DNA of 64,000 bases, taken from positions 1-64,000 of the forward strand of contig JBMHDL010000006.1 in the NCBI GenBank assembly GCA_049889415.1, read 5' to 3'. Positions 54,144 to 62,537 of the stretch are shown here, one piece after another. This DNA comes from JAYQKL01 sp049889415 (GTDB lineage Bacteria; Pseudomonadota; Alphaproteobacteria; RS24). The translations under genes and the position numbers were made by a program. Each line of letters starts with the position of its first letter. Within the stretch, counting starts at the first letter, position 1. The notes beneath the pieces are model-generated. The model was not told the DNA's origin, searched no databases, and saw nothing but the letters and a program-made list of their open reading frames with translations.

Positions 54144-55280
54144 ATGTCATTAAAATCATGGATTTTACCAAGGCTGGCACATTATATGTTGAGCCCGCAA
54201 AGGCGCGCACGACAGCATAAGCGGTTTGAACGAAAAAGGGTGAGGAGCGGCCAACAGCACGAGGTGCTGTTTTTCCATGATCCGGCAGACCCCTATTCGC
54301 AATTGCTGCAACAGGTGCTCCCCGCATTTGAAGACCGTTATGATGTGACGGTCAGGACGCATCTTGTGTCGCCACCTGATGCAGATGCTGCCCCCTTGCC
54401 CGATTTGCTGAAAACGCATGCTTTTTCAGACAGCGGCCTGTTGGCGGCGAAGGCCGGGCTGAACTTCACGCCGGTGCACGCGCAACCGGCACAGGACACG
54501 GCGACCGGGGATCACCTGCGCGCCAAATTCGGGCATTATCTCGGCGGCATGCTGTTTTACGGCGGGGAATGGTATTGGGGCCTGGATCGCCTGCATTTTC
54601 TCGAAACACGCCTTCAATCGGTCGGTGCCGGACCTGAACAGGCACCAATCTATGCGCAGCCTGCCTGTCCGCAAATCCCCGGACCGGTCAAGACGGGTCA
54701 GGTCAAAACCCTGCATTTTTACCTGTCCTTCCGCAGCCCTTATACCGCCATTGTCATCCAAAGGGTCAAGGCACTTGCCGACACCTATGGTGCAGAGCTG
54801 AAACTGCGCTTTGTTCTGCCCATGGTCATGCGCAATCTGCCGGTTAACCCGGACAAGAAACAGTATATCCTCAATGACACTGCGCGTGAGGCGGCGCGCC
54901 TCGGGGTTGCCTTCGGCAAGGCTTCCGATCCGGTCGGCAGGCCCGTAGAGCGCGGTTACGCCCTTCTTCCTTGGGCCATTGACCAGGGACTTGGCTATGC
55001 TTTTGTTGAAAGTTTCATCAAACATGTCTGGACCGGGGGCGTCAATGCCGGCACTGACCGGGGCATGGCGAAAATTGTCACCGCGGCTGGCCTGTCCTGG
55101 GACGAAGCGAAAACCGTCATCACCAATGAAGACTGGCGCGCCGAGGCCGAACTCAACCGGACTGAGATGATGGATTACGGCATCTGGGGCGTCCCAAGTT
55201 TCCGTCTGGATGACACCATCTGCTGGGGCCAGGACAGACTTTGGGTCATTGAAGACGTTTTGCGCCGGAGCGGCACCTAA
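54144..55280 (+). CDS. Tandem DsbA-fold protein (2-hydroxychromene-2-carboxylate isomerase family)
   Basis: 378 aa with two thioredoxin/DsbA-like modules. The first (about 30-170) holds FFHDPADPYSQLL; the second (about 190-375) has FYLSFRSPYTAIVIQR and GIWGVPSFRLDD, which match the HCCA isomerase/DsbA-like GST-kappa group (F-x-F-x-SPYSYL pattern). No CxxC is present, so it is not a disulfide oxidant; a glutathione-dependent isomerase is more likely. ATG 54144 is preferred (GGAG upstream) over ATG 54126. Rightward with the DsbB fusion and coq7. Confidence 0.85.
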   Translation: MSLKSWILPRLAHYMLSPQRRARQHKRFERKRVRSGQQHEVLFFHDPADPYSQLLQQVLPAFEDRYDVTVRTHLVSPPDADAAPLPDLLKTHAFSDSGLLAAKAGLNFTPVHAQPAQDTATGDHLRAKFGHYLGGMLFYGGEWYWGLDRLHFLETRLQSVGAGPEQAPIYAQPACPQIPGPVKTGQVKTLHFYLSFRSPYTAIVIQRVKALADTYGAELKLRFVLPMVMRNLPVNPDKKQYILNDTAREAARLGVAFGKASDPVGRPVERGYALLPWAIDQGLGYAFVESFIKHVWTGGVNAGTDRGMAKIVTAAGLSWDEAKTVITNEDWRAEAELNRTEMMDYGIWGVPSFRLDDTICWGQDRLWVIEDVLRRSGT

Positions 55281-55323
55281 CTTACGGCTTTTCTTTTCAT
55301 GCCGGTCTGCGTAATCTCTGGAC

Positions 55324-56343
55324 ATGTTCAAGCGCTTGAAAGACTGGGTGGTTTCCCTGACCCGACATAAATATGCCGTGCCAGCCATGGCCACGGTGTC
55401 CTTCACCGAAAGCTCGTTTTTTCTGGTGCCACCGGACGTAATGCTGGCGCCCATGGCAATGGCGAACAAAAACAAGGCGTGGCGGCTGGCCTTTATCTGC
55501 ACGCTGGCCTCAACCCTCGGGGCCGTTTTGGGCTATGCCATCGGCTTGGCTTTGTTCGAGGCGATCGGTCAACCTATCATCGAGTCCTATGACGCACAGG
55601 ACGAGTTCGACAAATTCCTGTTTTATTACGATGCCTGGGGCGGTTGGGTTGTCTTCATCAGTGCGGTTTCATTTATACCGTTCAAGCTCGCCACCATTGC
55701 CAGCGGTGTGGTCGGGTTGAACCCGCTTGTCTTCGTGCTCGCCAGTCTGGTCGGCCGGGGTCTGCGCTTTTATCTTGTTACCCTCGCTATGGTCACGGAC
55801 CCGCGCAAATGGCTTGCCGATGCAAAAATCCATCTCAGCCTGCTCTGGCTTGGCATGGCCGGGGTGATTGTTCTGGCCCTGTTGATGCAGCATGTCGGCG
55901 GCTATCAACCCTGCGCAATGTGTCTGACCCAACGTTTGCCATATTATGCCGGACTGCTGGCTGTCCCGTTGATCGGGCTGGCGGTGCAGTACCGGCGTGA
56001 CACGCTCTACCAATACGGCTTGATTGCCGTCAGCCTGATGTTCACAGCCGGTGCCGCTTATGCCGCCTATCATGCCGGGGTGGAATGGAAATGGTGGCCC
56101 GGGCCGGATACATGCGCGGCGACCGGGGCCGGTCCGCAGACCATCGACCAGTTGATGAACAGCCTGCAAAATGACCGGCTGGTCCCCTGCGACGATGCAC
56201 CATGGCGCCTTTTTGGCATTTCCATGGCAGGATATAATACATTGGCGAGTTGTGGACTGGCCGCTTTTGCGCTCTGGCCGTTTTACGGCGATGCGGTGCT
56301 GAACAGACTGAACCTGCAGGTGAAACATGACCAAACGTCTTGA
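55324..56343 (+). CDS. YqaA/VTT-DsbB fusion membrane protein
   Basis: 339 aa. Residues 1-165 are a YqaA/DedA-type VTT domain (SFTESSFFLVPPDVMLAPM, YDAWGGWVVFISAVSFIPFKLATIASG). Residues about 170-330 are DsbB: CxxC at 197-200 (QPCAMCLTQRLPYYAG), periplasmic Cys pair at 264 and 289. DsbB re-oxidises DsbA and passes electrons to ubiquinone. In other alphaproteobacteria YqaA, DsbB and Coq7 are commonly separate neighbouring genes; here the last helix of YqaA seems to double as the first helix of DsbB. Overlaps coq7 by 17 bases. Confidence 0.9.
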   Translation: MFKRLKDWVVSLTRHKYAVPAMATVSFTESSFFLVPPDVMLAPMAMANKNKAWRLAFICTLASTLGAVLGYAIGLALFEAIGQPIIESYDAQDEFDKFLFYYDAWGGWVVFISAVSFIPFKLATIASGVVGLNPLVFVLASLVGRGLRFYLVTLAMVTDPRKWLADAKIHLSLLWLGMAGVIVLALLMQHVGGYQPCAMCLTQRLPYYAGLLAVPLIGLAVQYRRDTLYQYGLIAVSLMFTAGAAYAAYHAGVEWKWWPGPDTCAATGAGPQTIDQLMNSLQNDRLVPCDDAPWRLFGISMAGYNTLASCGLAAFALWPFYGDAVLNRLNLQVKHDQTS

Positions 56344-56854
56344 ACAGATGATCCGCGTAGACCATGCCGGCGAGCACGGGGCCGTCAAAATCTATGAAGG
56401 TCAGGCGGCCGTGTTCGGCGCCAGCCCCAAAACCGCACAGGCGGCGGCGCTTGTTCGCGACATGGCAGCGCAGGAACAAAGCCATATGGACCATTTTGAT
56501 GCCTTGATAGTTGAGCGCAAAATCCGCCCGACTCTGATGGCCCCGCTCTGGGACATGGCCGGTTTCGCGCTCGGCGCCGGCACCGCCTTGCTTGGGGAGA
56601 AGGCTGCCATGGCCTGCACCGCCGCCGTGGAGGAAGTGATTGACGCACATTATGCAGACCAGATTGACGAGCTAAAAAAACTGAAGACAGAACCCGAACT
56701 GGTCAAAAAACTCGAGAAATTCCGTTCTGAAGAGGCGGAACACAGGCATACGGCTCTGGAAAACGGTGCGGAGCAGGCACCGTTTTACCGCTTGATGAAC
56801 AAAGTCATCAAGGCCGGCTGTCAAACAGCCATTAAAGTGTCAGAAAAACTGTAA
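56327..56854 (+). CDS. coq7: Coq7 demethoxyubiquinone hydroxylase
   Basis: Di-iron monooxygenase for the final ring hydroxylation of ubiquinone synthesis. 175 aa. Start RLEQMIRVDHAGEHGAVKIYEGQ, iron ligands in EQSHMDH (about 46-52) and EEVIDAHY with EEAEHRH near 140. AGGTGAAAC precedes the ATG inside the end of the DsbB fusion gene. DsbB reduces ubiquinone, so this overlap joins related functions. Confidence 0.96.
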   Translation: MTKRLEQMIRVDHAGEHGAVKIYEGQAAVFGASPKTAQAAALVRDMAAQEQSHMDHFDALIVERKIRPTLMAPLWDMAGFALGAGTALLGEKAAMACTAAVEEVIDAHYADQIDELKKLKTEPELVKKLEKFRSEEAEHRHTALENGAEQAPFYRLMNKVIKAGCQTAIKVSEKL

Positions 56855-56860
56855 CCCCGA

Positions 56861-57478
56861 CTAGGCCTGCAATTCGCTGTCCCAGTAAAGATAGTCCTGC
56901 CAGCTTTGATGCAGATAATTGGGCGGAAAGCGCCGGCCAATGTCGTGCAGCTCATAGACCGTGGGCTGGCGGGGTGTCTGGCGCGGATGCATGTCGGCGT
57001 CCTTACACAAGCGACCGCCTTTACGGAGGTTGCACGGTGCACAGGCCGCGACCACATTTTCCCAGCTGGTGAGCCCTCCGGCGCGGCGCGGCAAAACATG
57101 ATCAAAGGTCAAGTCGTCAGGTGATCCGCAATATTGACAGCTGAAGCCGTCGCGCAAAAACACGTTGAAACGAGTAAAAGCGGGATATTTCGGCGGCTTC
57201 ACATAGGTTTTCAGAGAAACCACACTCGGCAGGCGGATTTCTGTGGTCGGGGAATGGACTTTGGTATCATATTCGGAAACAACATTCACGCGGTCCATAT
57301 ATACGGCTTTCAGCGTGTCCTGCCAGCCCCACAATGAAAGCGGATAATAGCTGAGGGGGCGATAATCTGCATTCAAAACAAGGGCGGGACAGGTGTCCGG
57401 GTTCTGGAAACGCCCGTGTTCCGAGGCGAAAAACTCTGCTGTGCGTTGTATCATCTGATGGGAAGACCGCGACGGCAT
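56861..57478 (-). CDS. HNH endonuclease family protein
   Basis: 205 aa. Conserved housekeeping HNH protein seen in many bacteria: start PALVLNADYRPLSYYPLSLWGWQDTLKAV, middle RFNVFLRDGFSCQYCG, then the HNH segment DHVLPRRAGGLTSWENVVAACAPCNLRKGG (about 125-155), with two CxxC pairs for zinc (CQYCG and CAPCN). Cellular role unknown to me; not linked to any mobile element here. GGAGGAAAA precedes the ATG. Convergent with coq7, divergent from gluQ. Confidence 0.93.
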   Translation of the reverse strand: MPSRSSHQMIQRTAEFFASEHGRFQNPDTCPALVLNADYRPLSYYPLSLWGWQDTLKAVYMDRVNVVSEYDTKVHSPTTEIRLPSVVSLKTYVKPPKYPAFTRFNVFLRDGFSCQYCGSPDDLTFDHVLPRRAGGLTSWENVVAACAPCNLRKGGRLCKDADMHPRQTPRQPTVYELHDIGRRFPPNYLHQSWQDYLYWDSELQA

Positions 57479-57627
57479 TTTTCCTCCATTTTGACCGCCA
57501 AAAGTATGCCTGACAGCATTTTCTAGTGACTAAACACCTAAAGTTTACAATTTTGTGGCAAAAAGACCAGACAAAAAGAACATTTTGTAGGTTGAAAGCC
57601 AAATATGGATATATATGGTGGATATTC

Positions 57628-58533
57628 ATGAACAAAGTGCCCGCAATGATCCGGATTCCTGAAAACCCGCGCACCCGGTTTGCTCCCAGCCCGAACGGGC
57701 GGTTACATATGGGGCACGCATATTCCGCCTTGATGTGCCTTCATCTCTCAAAAGGCGGAGAATTTCTGCTGCGGATTGAGGATATTGACCTTGGCCGGCG
57801 CCGGCAGGCTTATGTTGAGGCGATTTTCGAGGATTTGGCCTGGCTTGGTCTGACCTGGCCGGAACCTGTCATGTTTCAGTCAGAGCGTTTTGATGTGTAC
57901 CGCGCCGCACTGGACAGCTTGCGCAAAATGGGGGTGATCTATCCGTGTTGGGCGTCACGGCGCGACATCCGCGCCCATATCGAGTCTCTGGGCCGGCTGT
58001 CCGACTGGCCTGTTGATCCAGACGGCGCCTTGATTTATCCGGGTCTTTACCGGGACATCGACCCCGGCCGGCGCCGGGACATGATGTGGGAGGACACAAA
58101 CTATGCTTGGCGGCTGGACATGCAGGCGGCACTGGCTCTCGCGGAACAAAAAAATGGCGGCCCCCTGACTTTCGCGGAAGCCTCCACGGGAGAAAAAAAC
58201 CTTGTTGACGCCGGGGTTTTCGGTGATGTCATCATTGCGCGTAAAGACATACCGACAACCTATCATCTGAGTGTCGTCATTGATGATGCGGATCAGGGCA
58301 TCAATCTGGTCACACGCGGCATGGACCTGCAGCCCGCCACACACATTCACCGTGTGTTGCAGGTACTGCTGGATATGCCGGAACCGGTCTATTTTCATCA
58401 TGATTTGATCCGACATGACAATGGTGAACGCCTTTCGAAGCGGGCGGGGGATATCGGCTTTGCAAGTTGGCGCGAGGCCGGAAAATCCCAGCAGGACTTG
58501 CGCCACGCCCTGCCGCCACCTTTTGGCGCCTGA
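57628..58533 (+). CDS. gluQ: Glutamyl-Q tRNA(Asp) synthetase
   Basis: Adds glutamate to queuosine in the anticodon of tRNA-Asp. 301 aa; it is a glutamyl-tRNA synthetase catalytic core without the anticodon-binding half. HIGH-type motif PSPNGRLHMGHA (about 19), KMSKS-type RLSKRAGD (about 270). Start at 57628 (MNKVPAMIRIPEN) has GGTGGA upstream; MIRIPEN at 57646 is also possible. The preceding 34 open codons do not resemble the family. Confidence 0.94.
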   Translation: MNKVPAMIRIPENPRTRFAPSPNGRLHMGHAYSALMCLHLSKGGEFLLRIEDIDLGRRRQAYVEAIFEDLAWLGLTWPEPVMFQSERFDVYRAALDSLRKMGVIYPCWASRRDIRAHIESLGRLSDWPVDPDGALIYPGLYRDIDPGRRRDMMWEDTNYAWRLDMQAALALAEQKNGGPLTFAEASTGEKNLVDAGVFGDVIIARKDIPTTYHLSVVIDDADQGINLVTRGMDLQPATHIHRVLQVLLDMPEPVYFHHDLIRHDNGERLSKRAGDIGFASWREAGKSQQDLRHALPPPFGA

Positions 58534-58587
58534 GGCTTCAGCATTTTTATTTTGCCCATGCCGTCAAAAGGCCCTATGTAAGCGCTT

Positions 58588-58776
58588 ATGGCGATATTCG
58601 ATTACCTCATCCCCCTTGGCCTTGTGGCTGTCACCCTGGTTCTGTTGGCCGGGCTGGTCAATATGATGCGGGGCGGCAGTGCCAGCACATCGCAGAAACT
58701 GATGCGCTGGAGGGTCGGTTTACAGTTTGCGACTGTCCTATTAATAATGACAGCCTTGTACTTTTCTTCGAATTAG
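58588..58776 (+). CDS. HIG1-domain twin-helix small membrane protein
   Basis: 62 aa with two membrane helices (about 7-26 and 43-58) joined by a basic loop, and the HIG1 signature SQKLMRWRVGLQFATVLLIM. In mitochondria and some alphaproteobacteria HIG1 proteins associate with cytochrome oxidase or supercomplexes; the same here is inference. ATG at 58588 follows GTAAGC with no strong ribosome site. Confidence 0.88.
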   Translation: MAIFDYLIPLGLVAVTLVLLAGLVNMMRGGSASTSQKLMRWRVGLQFATVLLIMTALYFSSN

Positions 58777-58811
58777 TCATAAAATGACAGGAATATTGGA
58801 GTAGTAGAACA

Positions 58812-59345
58812 GTGTTATCGGTTAAAAACCTCAATATCGCAGTCGGTGTCCTGATTTGCCTCGCCATTTTGCCGGCCGGCGCTCAACCGACCATAGATGA
58901 ATGGCGGCTAGGTCTGATGGCGCATGATGTTGAAGATAATGACGAAAAAGGCGCTGATTTGAACGCTGAACTTGTCATCAACCTGGACATTGAAAGCGAC
59001 AGCCTTCTGATACCACGCCCCGTTGTCGGGTTCAGCCTGAACTCCGAAGGGGATACCAGCCAAATCTATGGTGGTGGTGCCTGGAACATTGAAATCGGGG
59101 AAGATTTTTTCAGCGAAATTATGCTTGGCGTGGTTGCCCATAATGGCGAAACCGGCGCCACAGAACGCCTGGATGACCGTGAGCTTGGCTGTTCAGTTAT
59201 GTTCCGTGAAGCTCTCTCGCTCGGCTATCGCATGGATGAGTCAAAAAGCATCATGGCCACGGTCAGTCATATTTCCAATGCCGGGCTGTGCGACCAGAAC
59301 AGCGGTCTCACAAATGCCGGTCTGCGCTTCAGCTTCCGCTATTAA
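58812..59345 (+). CDS. PagL-like outer-membrane acyloxyacyl hydrolase-family protein
   Basis: 177 aa. Signal peptide of about 24 residues (ending LPAGAQ) and eight-stranded-barrel character with alternating residues and terminal F-R-Y. The C-terminal VSHISNAGL with NAGLRFSFRY matches the lipid A 3-O-deacylase (PagL) His-x-Ser-Asn motif. The catalytic Glu cannot be placed with confidence, so activity is uncertain. GTG start at 58812 with GGAG upstream; spacing is rather long. Lipid A remodelling is the likely role. Confidence 0.75.
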   Translation: MLSVKNLNIAVGVLICLAILPAGAQPTIDEWRLGLMAHDVEDNDEKGADLNAELVINLDIESDSLLIPRPVVGFSLNSEGDTSQIYGGGAWNIEIGEDFFSEIMLGVVAHNGETGATERLDDRELGCSVMFREALSLGYRMDESKSIMATVSHISNAGLCDQNSGLTNAGLRFSFRY

Positions 59346-59389
59346 ACCGGCACCAATGCCTCTATAATCGCAGCTCAGAGGCAAAAAAC

Positions 59390-59992
59390 ATGGTCAAACT
59401 GAACAAAATCTATACACGCACCGGCGACAAAGGGACCACCGGCCTGGCCGACGGTTCGCGGCGCGATAAATCTGATGCCCGCATCATGGCCTATGGAGCC
59501 GTTGATGAGGCCAATGCCACCCTTGGCATGGTGCGGCTGCACACCAAGACGGAAGAACTGGCAGATCTGGACGCGGTCTTGGGACGGCTACAGAATGATC
59601 TTTTTGATTTAGGCGCGGATCTGGCAACCCCCTACCCGCCCGATGGAGCCGAACCGGAGTACCCCCCTTTGCGGATACAGGCTGGGCAGGTTGCGCGGCT
59701 GGAAAGCGAAATCGATGACTTAAACGCCGGACTGGAGCCGCTAACGTCCTTCACACTGCCCGGCGGTGAGCCGGCGGCGGCTTATCTGCATTTGGCCCGG
59801 ACCACCATCCGGCGCGCCGAGCGCCATATGGCAGCGGCTGTGCTGAAAAACCCTGAAGACAAGATTTCCCCGGAAGCGTTACAATATGCAAATCGCGCCT
59901 CGGACCTGCTTTTTGTTGCTTCACGCTATGTCAACAATCTGACGGATGCGGATGTTCTGTGGGTACCCGGTGCCACACGGGACGACACATAA
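59390..59992 (+). CDS. PduO-type ATP:cob(I)alamin adenosyltransferase
   Basis: 200 aa. Makes adenosylcobalamin from cob(I)alamin and ATP. Family signature KIYTRTGDKGTTGLADGSRRDKSDARIMAYGAVDEANATLG at the start; the ATP/cobalamin motif RTTIRRAERH (about 145) and RASDLLFVASRY near the end are typical of trimeric PduO/MMAB enzymes. AGAGG precedes the ATG at 59390; the longer open frame is not family sequence. It complements the B12 genes at 27932-41374 although 18 kb away. Confidence 0.95.
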   Translation: MVKLNKIYTRTGDKGTTGLADGSRRDKSDARIMAYGAVDEANATLGMVRLHTKTEELADLDAVLGRLQNDLFDLGADLATPYPPDGAEPEYPPLRIQAGQVARLESEIDDLNAGLEPLTSFTLPGGEPAAAYLHLARTTIRRAERHMAAAVLKNPEDKISPEALQYANRASDLLFVASRYVNNLTDADVLWVPGATRDDT

Positions 59993-60011
59993 GCCCGAAA
60001 GCCGGGTTTTT
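59991..60011 (+). terminator. Short terminator after the adenosyltransferase gene
   Basis: AAGCCCG (59991-59997) pairs CGGGTTT (60003-60009) including one G-U, with a 5-base loop and TTTTT run-out to 60011. It overlaps the gene's stop codon. Confidence 0.5.
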
Positions 60012-60080
60012 CGGTTTTCCGGTCCGGCAACCCGCCTCAAAACCGTGACATTACGCCCCGCCCGCAGGCTGAGTTAAGCA

Positions 60081-60109
60081 TTGACCTGAAACAGTGGTAA
60101 TGCTTTATT
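60081..60109 (+). promoter_or_regulatory. Probable sigma-70 promoter of etfBA
   Basis: TTGACC (60081-60086), 17-base spacer, TTTATT (60104-60109). It lies 54 bases before the etfB start. A perfect 5-bp hairpin CACGC-TGAA-GCGTG (60127-60140) lies in the leader. Confidence 0.5.
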
Positions 60110-60163
60110 TGCCCAACTTTTAGAGGCACGCTGAAGCGTGACCATTATTGGGGGATTTAGAAG

Positions 60164-60913
60164 ATGAAAATTCTCGTACCTGTTAAACGGGTTGTAGATT
60201 ACAACGTGAAAATCCGCGTCAAATCGGATCAAACCGGTGTGGACCTTGCCAATGTCAAAATGTCCATGAACCCATTCTGTGAGATTGCCGTGGAAGAGGC
60301 GATTCGCCTTAAAGAGGCCGGAACCGCCGAAGAAATCATCGCCGTCTCCATCGGCCCGGCTCAAGCTCAGGAAACATTGCGGACAGCCCTGGCCATGGGT
60401 GCAGACCGCGCCATTCTGATACAAACGGATGTTGATGTAGAGCCGCTGGCAGTGGCCAAACTTCTCAAGGGCGTCGTTGACGCAGAAGCACCGGATCTTG
60501 TCATTTTGGGCAAACAAGCTATTGACGGTGACAACAACCAGACCGGTCAAATGCTCGCCGCCCTGCTGGGCTGGCCGCAAGGCACGTTCGCCTCCGAAGT
60601 CAAACCGGAAGACGGCAAACTCAGCGTGACACGCGAGATCGACGGCGGCCTGCAGACCGTCAGGCTGGCCCTGCCAGCTGTGGTCACCACCGACCTGCGG
60701 CTGAACGAACCGCGCTATGCATCCTTGCCGAACATCATGAAAGCCAAGAAAAAACCGCTGGATGAGAAAACACCTGAAGATTACGGTGTTGATGTAGCGC
60801 CGCGCCTTGAAATCGTCAAAGTGACGGAACCGGCGGAACGCGAAGCCGGGGTCAAAGTCGAGACCGTAACCGAACTGGTTGAAAAGCTCAAAAGCGAAGC
60901 AGGAGTAATCTGA
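60164..60913 (+). CDS. etfB: Electron transfer flavoprotein beta subunit
   Basis: 249 aa. With EtfA it carries electrons from acyl-CoA and other dehydrogenases to ETF:ubiquinone oxidoreductase. MKILVPVKRVVDYNVKIRVK start, AMGADRAILI and the family-type signature LVILGKQAIDGDNNQTGQMLAALLGWPQG (AMP-binding region) around 110-140. Its TGA overlaps the etfA ATG by one base. Confidence 0.98.
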   Translation: MKILVPVKRVVDYNVKIRVKSDQTGVDLANVKMSMNPFCEIAVEEAIRLKEAGTAEEIIAVSIGPAQAQETLRTALAMGADRAILIQTDVDVEPLAVAKLLKGVVDAEAPDLVILGKQAIDGDNNQTGQMLAALLGWPQGTFASEVKPEDGKLSVTREIDGGLQTVRLALPAVVTTDLRLNEPRYASLPNIMKAKKKPLDEKTPEDYGVDVAPRLEIVKVTEPAEREAGVKVETVTELVEKLKSEAGVI

Positions 60914-61854
60914 TGACAACTCTATTGATTGCCGAACATGACAACACCCATATCGCCGACGCCACACTGAAAGCGGCGACCGCCGCCGCCGCATTAAGCG
61001 GTGAAGTACATCTGCTGGTCGCCGGTGAAGGATGTGCCGCGGCCGCTGACCATGGCGCCAAAATCGCCGGTGTCACCAAAGTTCTGAAAGCTGATGACGC
61101 CGCTTATGCCAAAATGTTGGCAGAACCGCTGGCTGATCTGGTTGCCGGCCTGGCCGACACTTATGACGCCATCGTGGCCGCTGCCACAACCAACGGCAAA
61201 AACTATATGCCGCGGATCGCCGCACTGATTGATGCCTCGCAAATCTCCGACATCACAGCCGTAATTGATGCGAATACGTTCGAGCGTCCGATTTATGCCG
61301 GCAACGCCATCCAGACCGTCAAGGCGTCTGAAGCCAAAAAGGTCATTACCGTGCGCGGCACAGCCTTTGCCGCCGCAGAGGAGACTGGCAGTGCTGCGGT
61401 TGAAGACCTGTCCCCGGCCGACAATAAGGGCATTTCAGAATATGTCAGCGAAGAGCTGACCGTATCTGACCGCCCGGAACTGACCTCGGCGAAAATCATC
61501 ATTTCCGGCGGACGCGGCATGGGGTCCGGCGAGAATTTCAACATTCTTGAAAATGTGGCTGACAAACTCGGCGCCGGTATCGGCGCTTCGCGGGCCGCCG
61601 TTGATGCGGGATATGTCCCCAATGATTATCAGGTCGGGCAGACCGGTAAGGTTGTCGCCCCTGAGCTGTATATCGCAGTCGGCATATCCGGCGCCATCCA
61701 GCACCTGGCCGGCATGAAGGACTCCAAAGTCATTGTCGCCATCAACAAGGATGAAGAAGCACCGATTTTTCAAGTCGCGGACTACGGTCTGGTCGCCGAC
61801 CTGTTTACGGCTGTTCCGGAACTCGAAGAGGAACTCGGCAAAGCCGGCCTGTAA
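60913..61854 (+). CDS. etfA: Electron transfer flavoprotein alpha subunit
   Basis: 313 aa FAD-binding subunit. The C-terminal domain carries ISGGRGMGSGENFNILE (about 197) and the FAD motif YIAVGISGAIQHLAGMKDSKVIVAINKDEEAPIFQVADYGLVADL (about 255-298), diagnostic for EtfA. It starts within the etfB stop (TGATG). A strong terminator follows 22 bases after its stop. Confidence 0.98.
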   Translation: MTTLLIAEHDNTHIADATLKAATAAAALSGEVHLLVAGEGCAAAADHGAKIAGVTKVLKADDAAYAKMLAEPLADLVAGLADTYDAIVAAATTNGKNYMPRIAALIDASQISDITAVIDANTFERPIYAGNAIQTVKASEAKKVITVRGTAFAAAEETGSAAVEDLSPADNKGISEYVSEELTVSDRPELTSAKIIISGGRGMGSGENFNILENVADKLGAGIGASRAAVDAGYVPNDYQVGQTGKVVAPELYIAVGISGAIQHLAGMKDSKVIVAINKDEEAPIFQVADYGLVADLFTAVPELEEELGKAGL

Positions 61855-61876
61855 GACAGCTGCTGTCCGACATCAA

Positions 61877-61905
61877 AACGCCCCCTTTCCCGGGGGCGTT
61901 TTTTT
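61877..61905 (+). terminator. Intrinsic terminator after etfA
   Basis: ACGCCCCC (61878-61885) pairs GGGGGCGT (61892-61899) with a TTTCCC loop and a run of T to 61905. The T run reaches the stop codon of the convergent tlpA-like gene. The left side has only four A, so use as a terminator in the opposite direction would be weak. Confidence 0.9.
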
Positions 61906-62503
61906 ATGGCAGATAGCCTGCAATAAAAGCTTTCACGGCTTCCGTATGCCATTCCGCCTCACCCAGAAGCCGCGCCACCTCCTTGCCGTTTGCATCAATC
62001 ACCAGAGTGGTCGGCAAGCCAAATGCCCCCAAAGCCCGTGCCGACCTGCTTTTGGGATCATGGCCGAATGCCAGTTTCTCAACCCCCAGATCAGCCAGAA
62101 ACGCCAGTGGATAATCCGGCTTGCCGCGGTCAAGGCTCAACGCCAGAACGGTGACCTGTGCCTCAGCGAAATGCGTCTGCAAGGCGTCCAGTGACGGCAT
62201 TTCTTCTCGGCATGGTGCACACCAGGTGGCCCAGAGGTTTAGCACAACCACCGTGCCGCGATAATCAGCCAAGGTAACGGTCTCACCGGCGGCGTTTTTG
62301 AAATCAATCTCCGGCAGCTGTTTCGGTGTCGGATGGACAACAAGCTCCGCCGGCAATCCCTCGGCGTCGGAAAGGGCCGCATGATTTGCACCAGCCCCCT
62401 TGCCAGAGGGGGCCTCCCTCATGTAGAAGACGCCTAGCACCAAGGCGAGCGCAAGGCAGCTAATTACGGCAATATGGCTAAATTTCAGTTTTGATTTTAT
62501 CAT
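61904..62503 (-). CDS. tlpA: TlpA-like membrane-anchored thiol-disulfide oxidoreductase
   Basis: 199 aa. An N-terminal membrane anchor (about 8-28) leads to a periplasmic thioredoxin domain with the active site LWATWCAPCREEMPSLDAL (WCAPC, about 93-97) and FGLPTTLVIDANG (cis-Pro). TlpA-type proteins keep cysteines reduced during cytochrome c or oxidase assembly. The position just upstream of argH, divergent, is common in alphaproteobacteria. The stop lies in the T run of the etfA terminator. Confidence 0.94.
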   Translation of the reverse strand: MIKSKLKFSHIAVISCLALALVLGVFYMREAPSGKGAGANHAALSDAEGLPAELVVHPTPKQLPEIDFKNAAGETVTLADYRGTVVVLNLWATWCAPCREEMPSLDALQTHFAEAQVTVLALSLDRGKPDYPLAFLADLGVEKLAFGHDPKSRSARALGAFGLPTTLVIDANGKEVARLLGEAEWHTEAVKAFIAGYLP

Positions 62504-62537
62504 CTTGCTTTATGCTCGGCTTAATAAGGAGGCCAGT

